A stretch of 64,000 bases of DNA from positions 4,007,360 through 4,071,359 of the forward strand of contig NC_091188.1 in the NCBI RefSeq assembly GCF_040958095.1, in the 5' to 3' direction. Both the position numbers and the translations under genes were made by a program. Numbering within the stretch: the stretch's first letter is position 1; every line of letters starts with the position of its first letter. The notes beneath the pieces were generated by a model, which was given only the letters and a program-made list of their open reading frames with translations, had not been told where the DNA came from and ran no database searches. The DNA is from Procambarus clarkii (Eukaryota > Arthropoda > Malacostraca > Decapoda > Cambaridae). This document shows positions 53,801-63,572 of the stretch, piece after piece.

Positions 53801-56626
53801 CACATCCCTCTAGCATGAAATTTTCTCAGACTGTAATCCTTTGTTTCTTATCTGTCAAATACGTCCTTATCCAGTACAGTATAGGCTCTTCCCCATTATT
53901 GCACCTTGACTCATTATCAGTCTAGTTGCAAATCTCTATACTGTACTTAAACTTATTTTTTGTGTTTCAACAGCTCTGAGTTTCAAATGGCATTGAATGC
54001 TCCAGTAATGGCCATGCATAAAAAGTGCATATGGACTTTAAAGCCAAATATTTTAGATTTTTAAATGCAGTTCTTATGCTTTCTACACTAATCTAACAGG
54101 GTAGAAGGGTGCATAAAAGCAATTCTGCATACATATGATTACCAGGATAAGGCTGCTCTTCAGAAGTTCAGTAAAAATATTAAAAAATTACCATAATTAT
54201 TGTTCTTATCTTTAACATATAGTACATTTAAAAATATATTGGTTATACAGTATTGTATATTATTTGTGAGTAAACATCCTCAAATATGTATTCTATTATT
54301 TGCAGTAAGAAACATTTAATTAAATTTGGCAACAGCAAAAACCTTGACAATTTTGAACAAGTCTTGTCTTAATTAGTCTAATCTTTTGGATTTACACTGT
54401 ACTGTATAATGCTTTCCTGTATTCTATAAAATGCCAAACTCATACCGTATCTTTTTCCTTCCATGCAGACAGAAGCTTCTGTACAGCAAAATTTGCTGAA
54501 CGATGCTGAACCAATGCCTTTATGTTTCCACTGAAGTATTCTTGAAAACTTGTACTCTGCTGCTCACTCGTGGAAAACAGCAGCACAACCTGAGTATACA
54601 AAATGTAATTCAGTATTAGATAAAAGCCCCTTTATAAAAGATAAAAATGGCAGTATAATATATGTACATTGCTGTATATACAGTATGTACATTACTTTAC
54701 AAACAGTATGTACATACATTTGCAGAGAATAAATCACAAAGAAGTGACTGAAAAACATAACTAAACCCACACATGAAAAAAGAAAATACATTAATATTAA
54801 AGTCTATCCTGCAACCTTATCAAGTGGAAACTAAGGAATGAAGGGGAAAGAACACTAATAAGGCAAGAGTATAAGAGTATAAATATAAGTGTATAAATAT
54901 AAGAGTATAAAAGCAAACACTTATAAAGACATGAATACCAAGCATAAAGCAACTTCCAATGAGAAGAAAGTAAAACTAAGCAGAGAAGGGAAGGAAGGTC
55001 ACCTCAAAAAGTAAATAATGAAAAAAAAGAACCAAATTAAACACAGAGATAGGGACAGAAGAGATAGAAGGCAAACAGAGGGACAGATAGCTACGTCAGA
55101 TCATTTGTGCTAAGATTAGTCCTGTTAATTCTTGTCTTAATAAACAACTTAAATGCTCTAATCTTCTTAGTAAGCATGATCCAGGATTCATTTTGTTTCA
55201 TACCTTTCAACTCTCTCTCCACTTAAGCTATATGTTTTTTAAATATACCCACCACACCACAACTTCGTATTCTAATTTCAGCTCCATATAAGTATTAAAT
55301 AATTAACTGTCCTGTCCATGTTTTCCAGAGGTTGGCTAGCATTGCAAAGGTTTCATGAATTTGCCGTTTATATGATCTCTAGGTAACACATTGCTTTTAA
55401 TGCTTACTCCAATGTCCCTTTCTCTGTCCAATTTTATCACAGACTATGTAACATGGAGCCTATGTCCTACTCTCTTCATACTCAATTGCATGACACAATT
55501 CATATTAAATTCCATCAATCATTGTCAACTCTAGTGGCTCAGACTGTCAACAGCTCATGTTGAAGGTTATTGGAATCTCTTAGATCACTGATTTGCTTGA
55601 ACATTTTGGCATCTGCAAGCATATTCATGTAACACCATTTTCTATGGAAGGTCACTGATATAGACAATATTATTCAGGTTAGCACCAATTCCTGTGGCAC
55701 CTCACTAGCTATCCATCTCATCTAACAACCCAGCTTTTAATTCCCTCCACACTCAGTCTGCTCTGTCATTTTGGACTAAAAATGCTTTTCAGGGAGGCCC
55801 CGTGATCACTGATGCTTGGTTTGTTAGACTAGAGCTGCATCACACAGTCCTGTGGCTGTGGTATGGCATTATTTGTGTGATATTCACACTTCCATCAAGG
55901 GTGCTCGGTTAATCCTTTGTCTCAGTGGGCCAAAAACATTTCAAGAGCCTGAAAACAAGAAGTGGGAAGAAGAGCTGTAATATATTGTCCCATAAGCTCC
56001 AGTTACTAAGGCAGCCAACACAGAAAAACAGAAAAAGACCAACATACCTCTAGCAAACGTGTAGCTGGGTTATCCTGGAAAATAGGGGGCACTTCAACTT
56101 TCATGCCTTCGTCATACTGGTCCTTGTATGAAGCAGTGACCCCAGGGAAGCCATGTTTAATAATGTGAGACACTAAGATTTCACACTGTTTCTCATCAAC
56201 TTTAATCAGCACTATCAGCAACGATTGCAACACAGCTGAACCTGAATCACTGCAGATTATTTCTGTGGAAGGCAGAGAAACTTTTGCATTGCCCATCATT
56301 TTAACTCTTGTAAACATCAAGTGATCAATATACAAAACATATTATCAACAAAACAAACATGAGTGTTAGGAAAGAGATTAACAAACTCATGTTAGAAATT
56401 TGAGTAAAACACACACACACCTGTTTTCTATCCTCCCGGCAGATTATCTCATGCCTCTCTGGGCACATGTTCCACATATATTATTCATACTTATACCTTA
56501 TCATTCAATCATACACATAACTCAATATTCTCATACTTCTACAAATGAATTCAGTAGAATAATAAATACTCCTATTTTAGCAACTGCTTGTAGTACGAAG
56601 ACCAAGCCTACATTTATATTACCACA

Positions 56627-56684
<58 letters not shown>

Positions 56685-59600
56685 TGGCTTTCTCCCTCAA
56701 CCCTTAGCAGATAAGGCAATCACCTGGTGGTGCTTGAGGACGTTAGATTAATTGGTAACTAGTGTGTTAATAAATTTGGTGATTTAGTGGTTCTAAACAT
56801 TATTTGAAGCGAGGGCAAGTGCTTTGAATATTCTCTCAATATTACTGTAAGCAATTCACCTCAATAGCAGTTTGATCATTGAATCTCATGAGCTGCCTAC
56901 CACAAGGCAGCTGGTAACGGTACTATTCTCTGGTGTGCCAAGCCAATCACCAGAAGCCTGGTGTATTCATAATGTCCTAACCCTGCCAATGACATAAGCT
57001 AAGGAAACTACCAAAGAGGCTAGCCCAGAATACTTTTAACTTTCATCGATATATAAACCAGTGTTGTAATTTTTAAATAGAAATAAAACATTATACTGTA
57101 GTTATTTCTAATATTATTGACAACAGCATAGTGTATTTGATTTATAATATACAATGATTCCTTTGTAATAATTGTGTAAATAATGTCAAAGCATGCATAC
57201 ACTCATTCTGAGATGCATGTGGCCTGCAATAATGGGTTTTAAATTTAAATGAAAGCACACAAGACCAACAATGAGAATTTATATTTTGTATGTTCTTATA
57301 TATAACTGTCTATAACTTTTAAAGATAAAATATAATAATTTTTGTTTACACCAAAGGACACAGTATTGTATATAATTATTTCAGCAGGTAAAGGGTTACT
57401 TTTTATTTTTATTATTTATATATATAAGAGTTCTTACATTTTTGTACAGCCACTAATACGCATAGCGTTTCGGGCAAGTCCTTAATCCTATGTTCCCTGG
57501 AATATGACCCCCGCGAAGAATCGTTTTTACAACCAAGTACACGTTTTACTGTTGAGTTAGACGCTACAGTTAAGGATTTGCACCCAGTAAATCCTCCCCG
57601 GCCGGGATACGAACCCAGGACAAAGCACTCGTGGAACGCCAGGCGAGCGTCTTACCACTGCGACATGGAGACTGCTAATGAGTACGGTTAATGAGTAAAG
57701 GTGTAATGATTACAGAGCTTTAATGAGTTCAATGCACTATAATGAGTACATTGTGATGTAATGAGTAAATAATTGTATAAGACTATAGGAACTATAACTA
57801 AGAATAAAGATGTGAAATAAGAACAAGGATATACAAAAAAGTACAGGATGAGTTTAATTTGGCAACAGTTTTGAATGGCTCAAAACATATACAGTACAAT
57901 ACTGTTGTCGCATTTTCACATTCTATTGTATTGATTGTGATTATTTTGTACAGCCACATTATTATTTGCACATTGTATAAAAGTGTACAGATAAAAAGAT
58001 AAGAACTTACCTGGAAGGTTAGGCAACTGAGTAAATCTTACAGCAATATCAGGAAGTAATTGTTTTAACTGTGGAGGAACTGCCAGGAACTTTCCACTCT
58101 CTTGAATTAAAGCATGATTAGATTGAGATCGGTGGCTGCTTTTTACAGAGTCTTGAATTTCCACTCCTGAACATATTTCTAAAACCGAGCGTACAACGTG
58201 ACTGGCGTATGTGTCATGTATGAAGTCTTCCAAGTTATTATAAACAAATCTTCCGACCTGCAAGAATAGAGCACAAAAATTTAGTACCGAATAAGTAAAA
58301 TTGTTCTATTTATTTTACTTTCTTCATGTCTGATGTATCAAGCAAATAGTATCACCACATTGCATACAATGAGATGAAAGCAGTTTCTGCTAGGGTATTA
58401 ATTGGGTTCATTCTGCCTAGGCTAATGCCTTCATTCATTTGTACATTCTTTCCACAAAATGGCACTGCTGCACAAAATTTGCAATTAAAAAAAAAAAACT
58501 TTTTTACAGGTAGTATAAATGAATTGTCATTGTTAACCTATTTTGATAGTGTAATTATTTAAAGAGCATTGCTAAGAATATAAGTACTGTATAAAAAACT
58601 TCAGAAGGTCTATTGCCCCCATGTAAGATAGCTCCTATTTATGCCAAACCAAACTCATTCACATACTGTTACTGCTACTACGAATCTTACATTCCTCAGC
58701 ACCTTTCTCAATTGTCTACCTCCCACTCCGTGAAGTACAGTATATTGAATTTTACAGTATTTCATCATTGAATTGTCATTTATCATGTCTGTTCTTCAAA
58801 TAACCCATTATCCATGTTTTTTTTTTTAGAATACAGCACATACAAGAGTTCTTACATTCTTGTACAGCCACTAGTACGCATAACGTTTCAGGGAAGTCTT
58901 TAATCCTATGTTCCCTGGAATACGACCCCCGCGAAGAATCTTTTTAACAACCAAGTACTCATTTTACTGTTGAGTTAAACAGAGGCTACAGTTAAGGATT
59001 TGCACCCAGTAAATCCTCCCAGGCCAGGATACGAACCCGGGACAAAGCGCTCACAAAACGCCAGGCGAGCATCTTAACCACTACCCCACGGAGACTGTGT
59101 AAACAACATATGGTATTTTTAACTAATTGATCCAAGACACAGTGAATAAAGTTAATAATGTGCAGTAGTAGAGGCACTTAATAAGCCTTAAGTTGAGCTT
59201 TTATCTCTAATTCTGGCCATCAAATAGTAAATTTCTAACAATTAATAATGGGTTGTCATTATTTTCATTATACAGTACTGTAATTAACATTATTTAGTTC
59301 TTTGCTGTTTTAATTTGTTATTGTCAGTATAAATCCAGGAAGACTGAGGCTTCACTGATCTGCAGATAGCAAAAGCTTTGATTACTCTCCAGACAGGTGG
59401 AGGCTTTTATGATCTCCAGTTTATTTGGTTGATCTTCAGGTTATTTGTGATTTTATAACATGGTCAAATTTCATCCTCATTCATCCAGAAAATCATGAGT
59501 TTGAGAAACTATTTACTATTTGTGTCTGCAGAATCAAGATATTAGCTCTTGGACCCTAGCTTTCTAACCAATCTAATCTATTTTTCCTCTATATCTACTA

Positions 59601-61456
59601 TATATATTTCTCTAACATATGCACACATACAATAGCAGTTGTATGGTGCCCATGTCTTAAGAACCACATCAACAAACTGGAAAAGGTGCAAGGACATACA
59701 ACTAAATAGCTCCCAGAACTGAAGGACAAGAGCTACGAGGAGAGGTTAGAGGCACTAAATATGCCAAAATTAGAAGATAGAAGAAAAAGAGGTGATATGA
59801 TCATTATGTACAAAATAGAAACGGAAATCGATAAAATTAAAAGGGAAGAATTCCCGAGACCTGAAACTTTAAGAACAAGAGCTCATAGATTTAAACTAAC
59901 TAAACAAAGCTGCCAAAGGAATACTGTATAAGAAAATTCACTTTTGCAAACAGAGTGGTAAGTAGTTGGAACAAGTTAGGTGAGAAAGTGGTGGAGGCCA
60001 AAACTGTCAGTAATTTTAAAGAGTTATACGACAAAGGGTGCTGGGAAGACGGGACATCACGAGCATAGCTTTCATCTTGTAACTACCCTTTGGTAATTAC
60101 TTAGGTAATTACATCCCCAGAGTGCTGTCCACTCAGCTGTGAAGCCCCCCCAGATTCTCCAAAATTCTTTTAATTAATAGTTTTTGATGTGAGATATAAC
60201 TGGTAGTCCATGTGAAAATAACAATGCTGCATTTTCTGCAATCTAATAATCATCCTACAACAGAACAAAAATGTTTCATATCTAACTTTACTGTAATTGT
60301 CTTTGTTTCTTAACCCTTAAAGGGTGCAAAAACTAATAATTTAATAAGTTTTTTATAAATGATTTAAAAATATTAAAAGTTACCCCTTAGTTTTATGTTT
60401 AACTTTCATGGTGGATTCAGAAAAAGTCAAACAAATATGAGTAAACAAAGAAAATATCTAAAAATTGTCTGAAACTTAATACAGTATATTTAAAAATACC
60501 TGTATTTGTGGGCACTATAGAGCAATATGCTCAAAAATTCTTTTAATTAATTAATTTTATTGTACAGCATAATAACAAGGTTTATCATTTTATTAGATCA
60601 ATTTTAGTAATTATAGGAATTTATAAGCATATTCTGATTTCTCTAAATTTTTAATTTAACAAAAATTAAATAATGAAACAGTCATCTAAGGGTTAAATTA
60701 AATTCTAACCTTATGCATGAATGTAATGAATTCTTCTCTTTCTTCATCAGTAATAGCTACGACAATTTCCTTGACCTCTCCTCCATCAGTTTCTTCACAA
60801 TGTTTTTGTACTGCACCTTTCTGATTAAATTAGAAATATTACCTTTGCTTGAGGAAGCAACCAAATTTAACAACTAAAAAATATTATAAATTTAATAAAA
60901 TTTTGAAAATAATTGTAGAAAATATGTCATATGATACACACAAGCATGTCATTGTAAAACTCCCTGGTTTGGGAATACAATTGTAGTTTCAATGAACAAA
61001 TTCAAAAGAAACATAATAGGGATGGAATTGCTGTATTATTTCAAGTGTGGGTTAGACATCTCCAATATATGAATGAGTCTGGTTTGGCATAAATAGGAAC
61101 GACCTCACATGGGGCAGTAGGCCTTCTGAAGTTTCAGTTATTCTTATACTCGTATATTTATCAAAGTTCTATAAATAATTACAATATCAAAATAGTTTAA
61201 CAATGACAATTCATTTATAATACCTGTGCATTCTTTAACGAAAGTGTCAGCAAAGTCTGCAAAACATGTGAAGCATAGGGATCAATGCATGTTGATCTGA
61301 GATCCTCAGCAAATACCCGAGACAAAGCTTGAACTTGCTTGATATTTGCAAGGGGTAATGCATCATCTAAGATTCGCGACACAATCTGGTTGCCTGCCAG
61401 ACTCTTCACCTGCCCTTCTCGCTCAAGTTCATGAAAGAAGTTTTGCACTAAAATCT
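44760..61456 (-). CDS. NOP9: Nucleolar protein 9, Pumilio-repeat protein, eleven exons, 5' end missing
   Basis: In yeast, Nop9 binds pre-18S rRNA in the nucleolus through a U-shaped array of Pumilio repeats and restrains early ITS1 cleavage by Nob1; the same role is inferred here. Exons on the - strand, in transcript order, are 61456-61224, 60820-60710, 58257-58011, 56262-56048, 54589-54446, 52812-52684, 50662-50477, 48710-48567, 48297-48130, 47115-47010 and 44875-44760. Together they give about 598 codons and every junction phase agrees. Pumilio-type helices are visible as DPYASHVLQTLL, TYASHVVRSVLEI, DSGSAVLQSLL, RSANFAVQKLL, DPRGSHVVDAFI, KHGSRSLEALW and GNSFGIIIYNKF. A lysine-rich segment (KKNKKKKKKERK) near the C terminus fits nucleolar targeting. 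About 90-100 N-terminal residues are missing beyond the right edge or in an unrecognised exon. The order of repeats and the basic tail fit NOP9 better than PUM1/2 or PUM3. Confidence 0.93.
45230..46720. other. Unrecognised GC-richer block in NOP9 last intron
   Basis: Several short open frames on both strands and a small hairpin, CCCAGCGAAG against CTTCGCTGGG (45918-45953). The composition resembles the block at 34.3-36.1 kb, and it may be a decayed element. No motif recognised. Confidence 0.35.
47010..47115 (-). CDS. NOP9: NOP9 exon (charged C-terminal region)
   Basis: The exon encodes VGMFKRGDKSDWQELIDKAE, then KKRKMFDDLL and EDKE. It ends in phase 1 with donor GTAAG; the acceptor is CTATGCTAG. 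The KRxxxSDWQ...KKRKMFDDLL context suits the end of NOP9. Confidence 0.88.
47650..47965 (-). mobile_element. Penelope-like element scrap
   Basis: Antisense frames include FRKVNNSFKVSDSAQITRLY and, in another frame, DNRKLDMAEALHIKHSP. LDMAEALHIKxxP matches LDVCEALHIKKSTP of the Penelope hairpin at 24.2 kb. It is frameshifted and clearly decayed. Confidence 0.65.
48130..48297 (-). CDS. NOP9: NOP9 exon with Pumilio repeats
   Basis: The 56 codons start GTYTSLACSKHGSRSLEALW and end GNSFGIIIYNKFQ. Two repeat-type helices (KHGSRSLEALW, GNSFGIIIYNKF) close the array. The acceptor is TTTTTCAAG and the donor GTAAGT. The intron before it is only 269 bp. Confidence 0.93.
48567..48710 (-). CDS. NOP9: NOP9 exon with Pumilio repeat
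   Basis: The 48 codons contain MACDPRGSHVVDAFISSSF, the strongest Pumilio repeat of the gene, and end HKFK. The acceptor is CATTTCAG and the donor GTAGGT, phase 0. Confidence 0.94.
49101..49553 (+). other. 150-aa open frame in NOP9 intron, not assigned
   Basis: Antisense to NOP9. It starts MLNTLGACGHQMTIYILLLL, followed by a mixed hydrophilic sequence. It has no motif, no obvious splice or promoter context, and is the longest frame of an AT-rich intron. Most likely a chance ORF. Confidence 0.2.
50297..50398. repeat. Three 34-bp palindromic tandem units
   Basis: Units start at 50297, 50331 and 50365. Each is a 26-bp palindrome of the form ACACAAGTATCTG / CAGATACTTGTGT plus an 8-bp spacer such as ATCTTACT. 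The third unit is a perfect palindrome; the first two have single changes. Confidence 0.92.
50477..50662 (-). CDS. NOP9: NOP9 exon
   Basis: The 62 codons start SLMQLLGCWEPERLQVQFAS and end LQELLNFNKPIK. GSLTLQELLNF begins another repeat. The acceptor is CTCCGTAG and the donor GTAATA, phase 0 at both ends. Confidence 0.9.
50767..51253. mobile_element. Non-autonomous pogo-like TIR element
   Basis: Left end CAGTGGAACCTTGATTCAAC and right end GTTTGTTGAATCCAGGGTAT + GCTG are inverted repeats (about 19 of 24 match), each flanked by TA. About 487 bp, with no transposase frame. CAGTGGAACC termini and TA targets are typical of the Tc1/mariner pogo group. Confidence 0.65.
52684..52812 (-). CDS. NOP9: NOP9 exon
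   Basis: The 43 codons start FEDLYNEVCEALEAAVKAGH and end SSHQSNCVK. The segment is helical and sits between repeats. The acceptor is GCTTTCAG and the donor GTATTG, phase 0 at both ends. Confidence 0.9.
53150..53740 (-). mobile_element. LINE reverse transcriptase fragment
   Basis: The antisense frame reads EDLDKLQEWADVWLLEFIFK, the segment just after the catalytic YADD of CR1-like LINEs (DLxKLxxWAxxWxMxFNxxKC). It is followed after stops by TAFMRPVLEFAALAENL, the RPxLEYA motif. It lies in a NOP9 intron in sense orientation. Confidence 0.7.
54446..54589 (-). CDS. NOP9: NOP9 exon with Pumilio repeat
   Basis: The 48 codons start VVLLFSTSEQQSTSFQEYF, then GNIKALVQHRSANFAVQKLL and end KEKDT. HRSANFAVQKLL is a classic repeat helix. 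The acceptor is ATACTCAG and the donor GTATGA, phase 0. Confidence 0.92.
55130..55760 (-). mobile_element. LINE reverse transcriptase fragment
   Basis: Antisense frames show MLADAKMFKQISDLRDSNNL, a decayed form of the catalytic FADDAKMF...I...D...LQ stretch, followed by many stops. The Asp pair is reduced to AD-A. It sits in a NOP9 intron in sense orientation. Confidence 0.65.
56048..56262 (-). CDS. NOP9: NOP9 exon with Pumilio repeat
   Basis: The exon encodes EIICSDSGSAVLQSLLIVLI, then CEILVSHIIKHGFPG and QDNPATRLLE. DSGSAVLQSLL is a repeat helix. The acceptor is CTTCCACAG and the donor GTATGT; it enters in phase 1 and leaves in phase 0. Confidence 0.92.
56631..56684 (+). repeat. (GA)n microsatellite
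   Basis: GA run of about 50 bp with one A interruption; source of the REREREK and SLSLSL chance ORFs. Confidence 0.95.
57427..57673 (-). repeat. Full-length tRNA-derived SINE, copy 1
   Basis: The - strand head is CAGTCTCCATGTCGCAGTGG with A-box-like GTGGTAAGACGC and B box GGTTCGTATCCC. The body is GGGAGGATTTACTGG ... CTTAACTGTAGCGTC, then TTCTTCGCGGGGGTCATATT, and the end CTGTACAAAAATGTAAGAAC. Confidence 0.8.
58011..58257 (-). CDS. NOP9: NOP9 exon with Pumilio repeat
   Basis: The exon starts VGRFVYNNLEDFIHDTYASH, with the repeat core TYASHVVRSVLEICSG, then a Ser-rich loop, and ends FTQLPNLP plus one base. The acceptor is TTCTTGCAG and the donor GTAAG; the intron is phase 1. Confidence 0.92.
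58844..59098 (-). repeat. Full-length tRNA-derived SINE, copy 2
   Basis: Same organisation as the copy at 57427-57673 and same orientation, 1.4 kb away. The head reads CAGTCTCCGTGGGGTAGTGG and the B box GGTTCGTATCC. The two copies flank a NOP9 exon. Confidence 0.8.
59620..60115 (+). mobile_element. LINE ORF2 C-terminal fragment
   Basis: The + frame reads AVVWCPCLKNHINKLEKVQG, then PELKDKSYEERLEALNMPKL, RKRGDMIIMYKIETEID and LRTRAHRFKLTKQ, the classic end of CR1-like LINE ORF2. One early stop and a late frameshift are present. The final GGTAATTACTTAGGTAATTA is probably the element's tail. It is antisense to NOP9. Confidence 0.85.
60710..60820 (-). CDS. NOP9: NOP9 exon (acidic linker)
   Basis: The 37 codons begin KGAVQKHCEETDGGEVKEIV and end EEREEFITFMHK. 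The acceptor is TTTAATCAG and the donor GTTAGA, phase 0 on both sides. It forms the acidic loop and start of the helix before the next Pumilio repeat. Confidence 0.9.
61224..61456 (-). CDS. NOP9: NOP9 exon (first one visible)
   Basis: The exon encodes ILVQNFFHELEREGQ, then NQIVSRILDDAL and DPYASHVLQTLLTL, an early Pumilio repeat. It begins with two bases of a split codon (acceptor CTTCCAG), so at least one coding exon lies upstream. It ends in phase 0 with donor GTATTA. Confidence 0.9.
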
Positions 61457-62320
61457 CTGGAAGATTTTAATAATATTAGAGTATTTAATAAGACTTAAAG
61501 CACAACTTACAAAATTCATATTAAAACAATAACTGAAATATATATTAAATACATTGCTACACAGTCAGATATAACACATATAACTAGTATGTGTTTGGAC
61601 ACAGAGCCTGAAATCCAAGAAACCATGCCTGAGCCAGCCACCAATGAGCCACAAGGATCATTGTACCAGCAAATGTCTCCAGCTTAAATAGAACAGGAAG
61701 CCGCAGCAGAATCAGGGGCAAAGAGGGGGGAAAAAAAAAAAAGAGACAAAGAATATCCCACTAATACTGGGCCTAACTTCAAGGTACCTTTTTACTGTTA
61801 GGTAAACAGAGGCATCAAGTGAAAAAAAAATATACCCAAACATCTCCATCCTGCTGTACAGGTGTAAACCAACTATGCTCACTGCTGAGCTATCGGTAAT
61901 ACATTTACTGTACTGTACTATTCCTAAGCCAAACGAAATGTAACTAATTATAAAGGTCTGGTGGGTTCTCAGAGTTCAACATAGTACATACAATAGAAAT
62001 CTGGATATATTTTGCTTATTGGTATATACATACATATACATACTGAGTATAGGGTGTGATGCAACTGTGATATGAGGTCACAAATAAATGTTCCCAGAGG
62101 TAATACAAATGTTTGGGCATGTTACCTTTCACCTGATTCTGCTGTTCAGCTAGCAATAAATAGACAGAGAGAGAGAAGTCAACTGTTGTGGGTTCATCCA
62201 AGGAAAAATCAGTTATTGGCCAAGTTACCTCGATATGTCAAACAGGCTCTCTTTTTCCACTAATGAAAAACCATTATGCACTGGGATGGATACAAGTACA
62301 GTACTGTCACTTTGAATGCA
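61457..62320. other. Upstream NOP9 intron or 5' flank, no exon seen
   Basis: Neither strand shows a convincing NOP9 upstream exon. A short antisense frame at 62016-62201 has no Pumilio character. Contains a poly-A/G stretch at 61725-61745. Confidence 0.4.
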
Positions 62321-62321
62321 A

Positions 62322-62760
62322 GATAATTTTCCAATGGATTTTGAAATCTGCCTAACCTAACCTAACAACCCAACCCTAACATAACTAAACCCAAACCAAT
62401 CTAACCTTACCCAACAGAGTCCAATACTAGCTAACCTAAGCTAATACATCCTAGCCTAACTATACATACAGTTTTAACAAACAGAAAATGAGCCTTCTCA
62501 AATCGTCTTATGTATGAAATGACCATACTTTACTGGGATACCTCTATTGGATATGAATGCGTCACATTGTACACAAGACGGTTTTCCAATGGATTTGAAA
62601 AACATAGATCCTACCCCAACCTGACCCAATACAACTTAAACTGCATTAGACTTGGTTAGGTTAACATAAGCTAGTACATCCTTACCTAATAATATACTGT
62701 ATAGTTTTAATAAACAAAATACAAACTTCAATTATTTTCAAATCTTTCAACAATTCATAA
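62322..62760 (+). repeat. Diverged tandem duplication with CCTAA-rich segments
   Basis: TTTTCCAATGGATTTTGAAA at 62326 and TTTTCCAATGGATTTGAAAA at 62582 begin two related units about 255 bp apart. Each is followed by a CCTAACC-rich stretch, then AAGCTAATACATCCT or AAGCTAGTACATCCT and CAGTTTTAACAAACA or TAGTTTTAATAAACA. Confidence 0.75.
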
Positions 62761-62894
62761 ATGTTGCCATTTCTCATTTAATATTAAGAGATAACACATG
62801 TTCTTTTTCTCCTATTCTTGTTTTACCTGAGGGCCTCTAACACTAGTGGCTTCGACAAGGACAGGAAGCTGGCAGCGTGTCGAAGGTAACCTTT

Positions 62895-63250
62895 ATTTAT
62901 TTAATTTATTTATTTAATTATATATATATACAAGAAGGTACATTGGGTTTGTGAGAATACATTGGATAGTACAGTATTTACATTCTTGTAAAGCCACTAG
63001 TACGCGCAGCGTTTCGGGCAGGTCCTTAATCTAGCAGATAATTTTAAGTAGGTAATTTCTATCAGAATTGATAAATGATAAAGATACATTGCAAGAGAAA
63101 AATGAGATGAGAGAGCTTAGTAAGTATATTAAAGCACATTGTTATATTAAAGCTCTGATTGATTACATTGACAGCTTGATTAGTAATTTAAACAAGATTA
63201 ATAGACACCATACAGCAGATTGACAGCACATATAAGACAGCAATGATCAC
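62895..63250 (+). repeat. TTTATTTA...CAAGAA dispersed repeat, copy A
   Basis: TTTATTTATTTA, ATATACAAGAAGGTACATTG, then GTAAAGCCACTAGTACGCGC and GCGTTTCGGGCAGGTCCTTA, later GATTGATTACATTGACAGCT. It is matched in order by copy B. Confidence 0.8.
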
Positions 63251-63572
63251 ATGATCACCTTATGCCATTTATATTATACCTTCCTTAAATGCTGTACAGT
63301 ATATAATTTGCTAAATTTCTTGGACAATGTTCATGTTAACTTACTTATAAATAAAGAATCTGAATCTACTTCTTGTTTAGAATTGAATAAAGTGTTTATC
63401 TCATCAAACCTCTAAGCAACCTAACTAAATTTTTTTAAGTTATGCCCGTTACCAATTAGATAACGGGTTTCAGTGAAACCTGTTGTTGTCTGACCAAAAC
63501 CTCCCCAACCCCCAAAAACCTATATTGTATTCTTACAAGAAACAGACAAATATACGAAGTGTTTGCAAACCC

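Noticed and set aside
57590-57673. Functional tRNA gene on the minus strand
   Set aside because: A and B boxes are present, but the cloverleaf is not maintained and a SINE body follows; a second copy shows it is dispersed.
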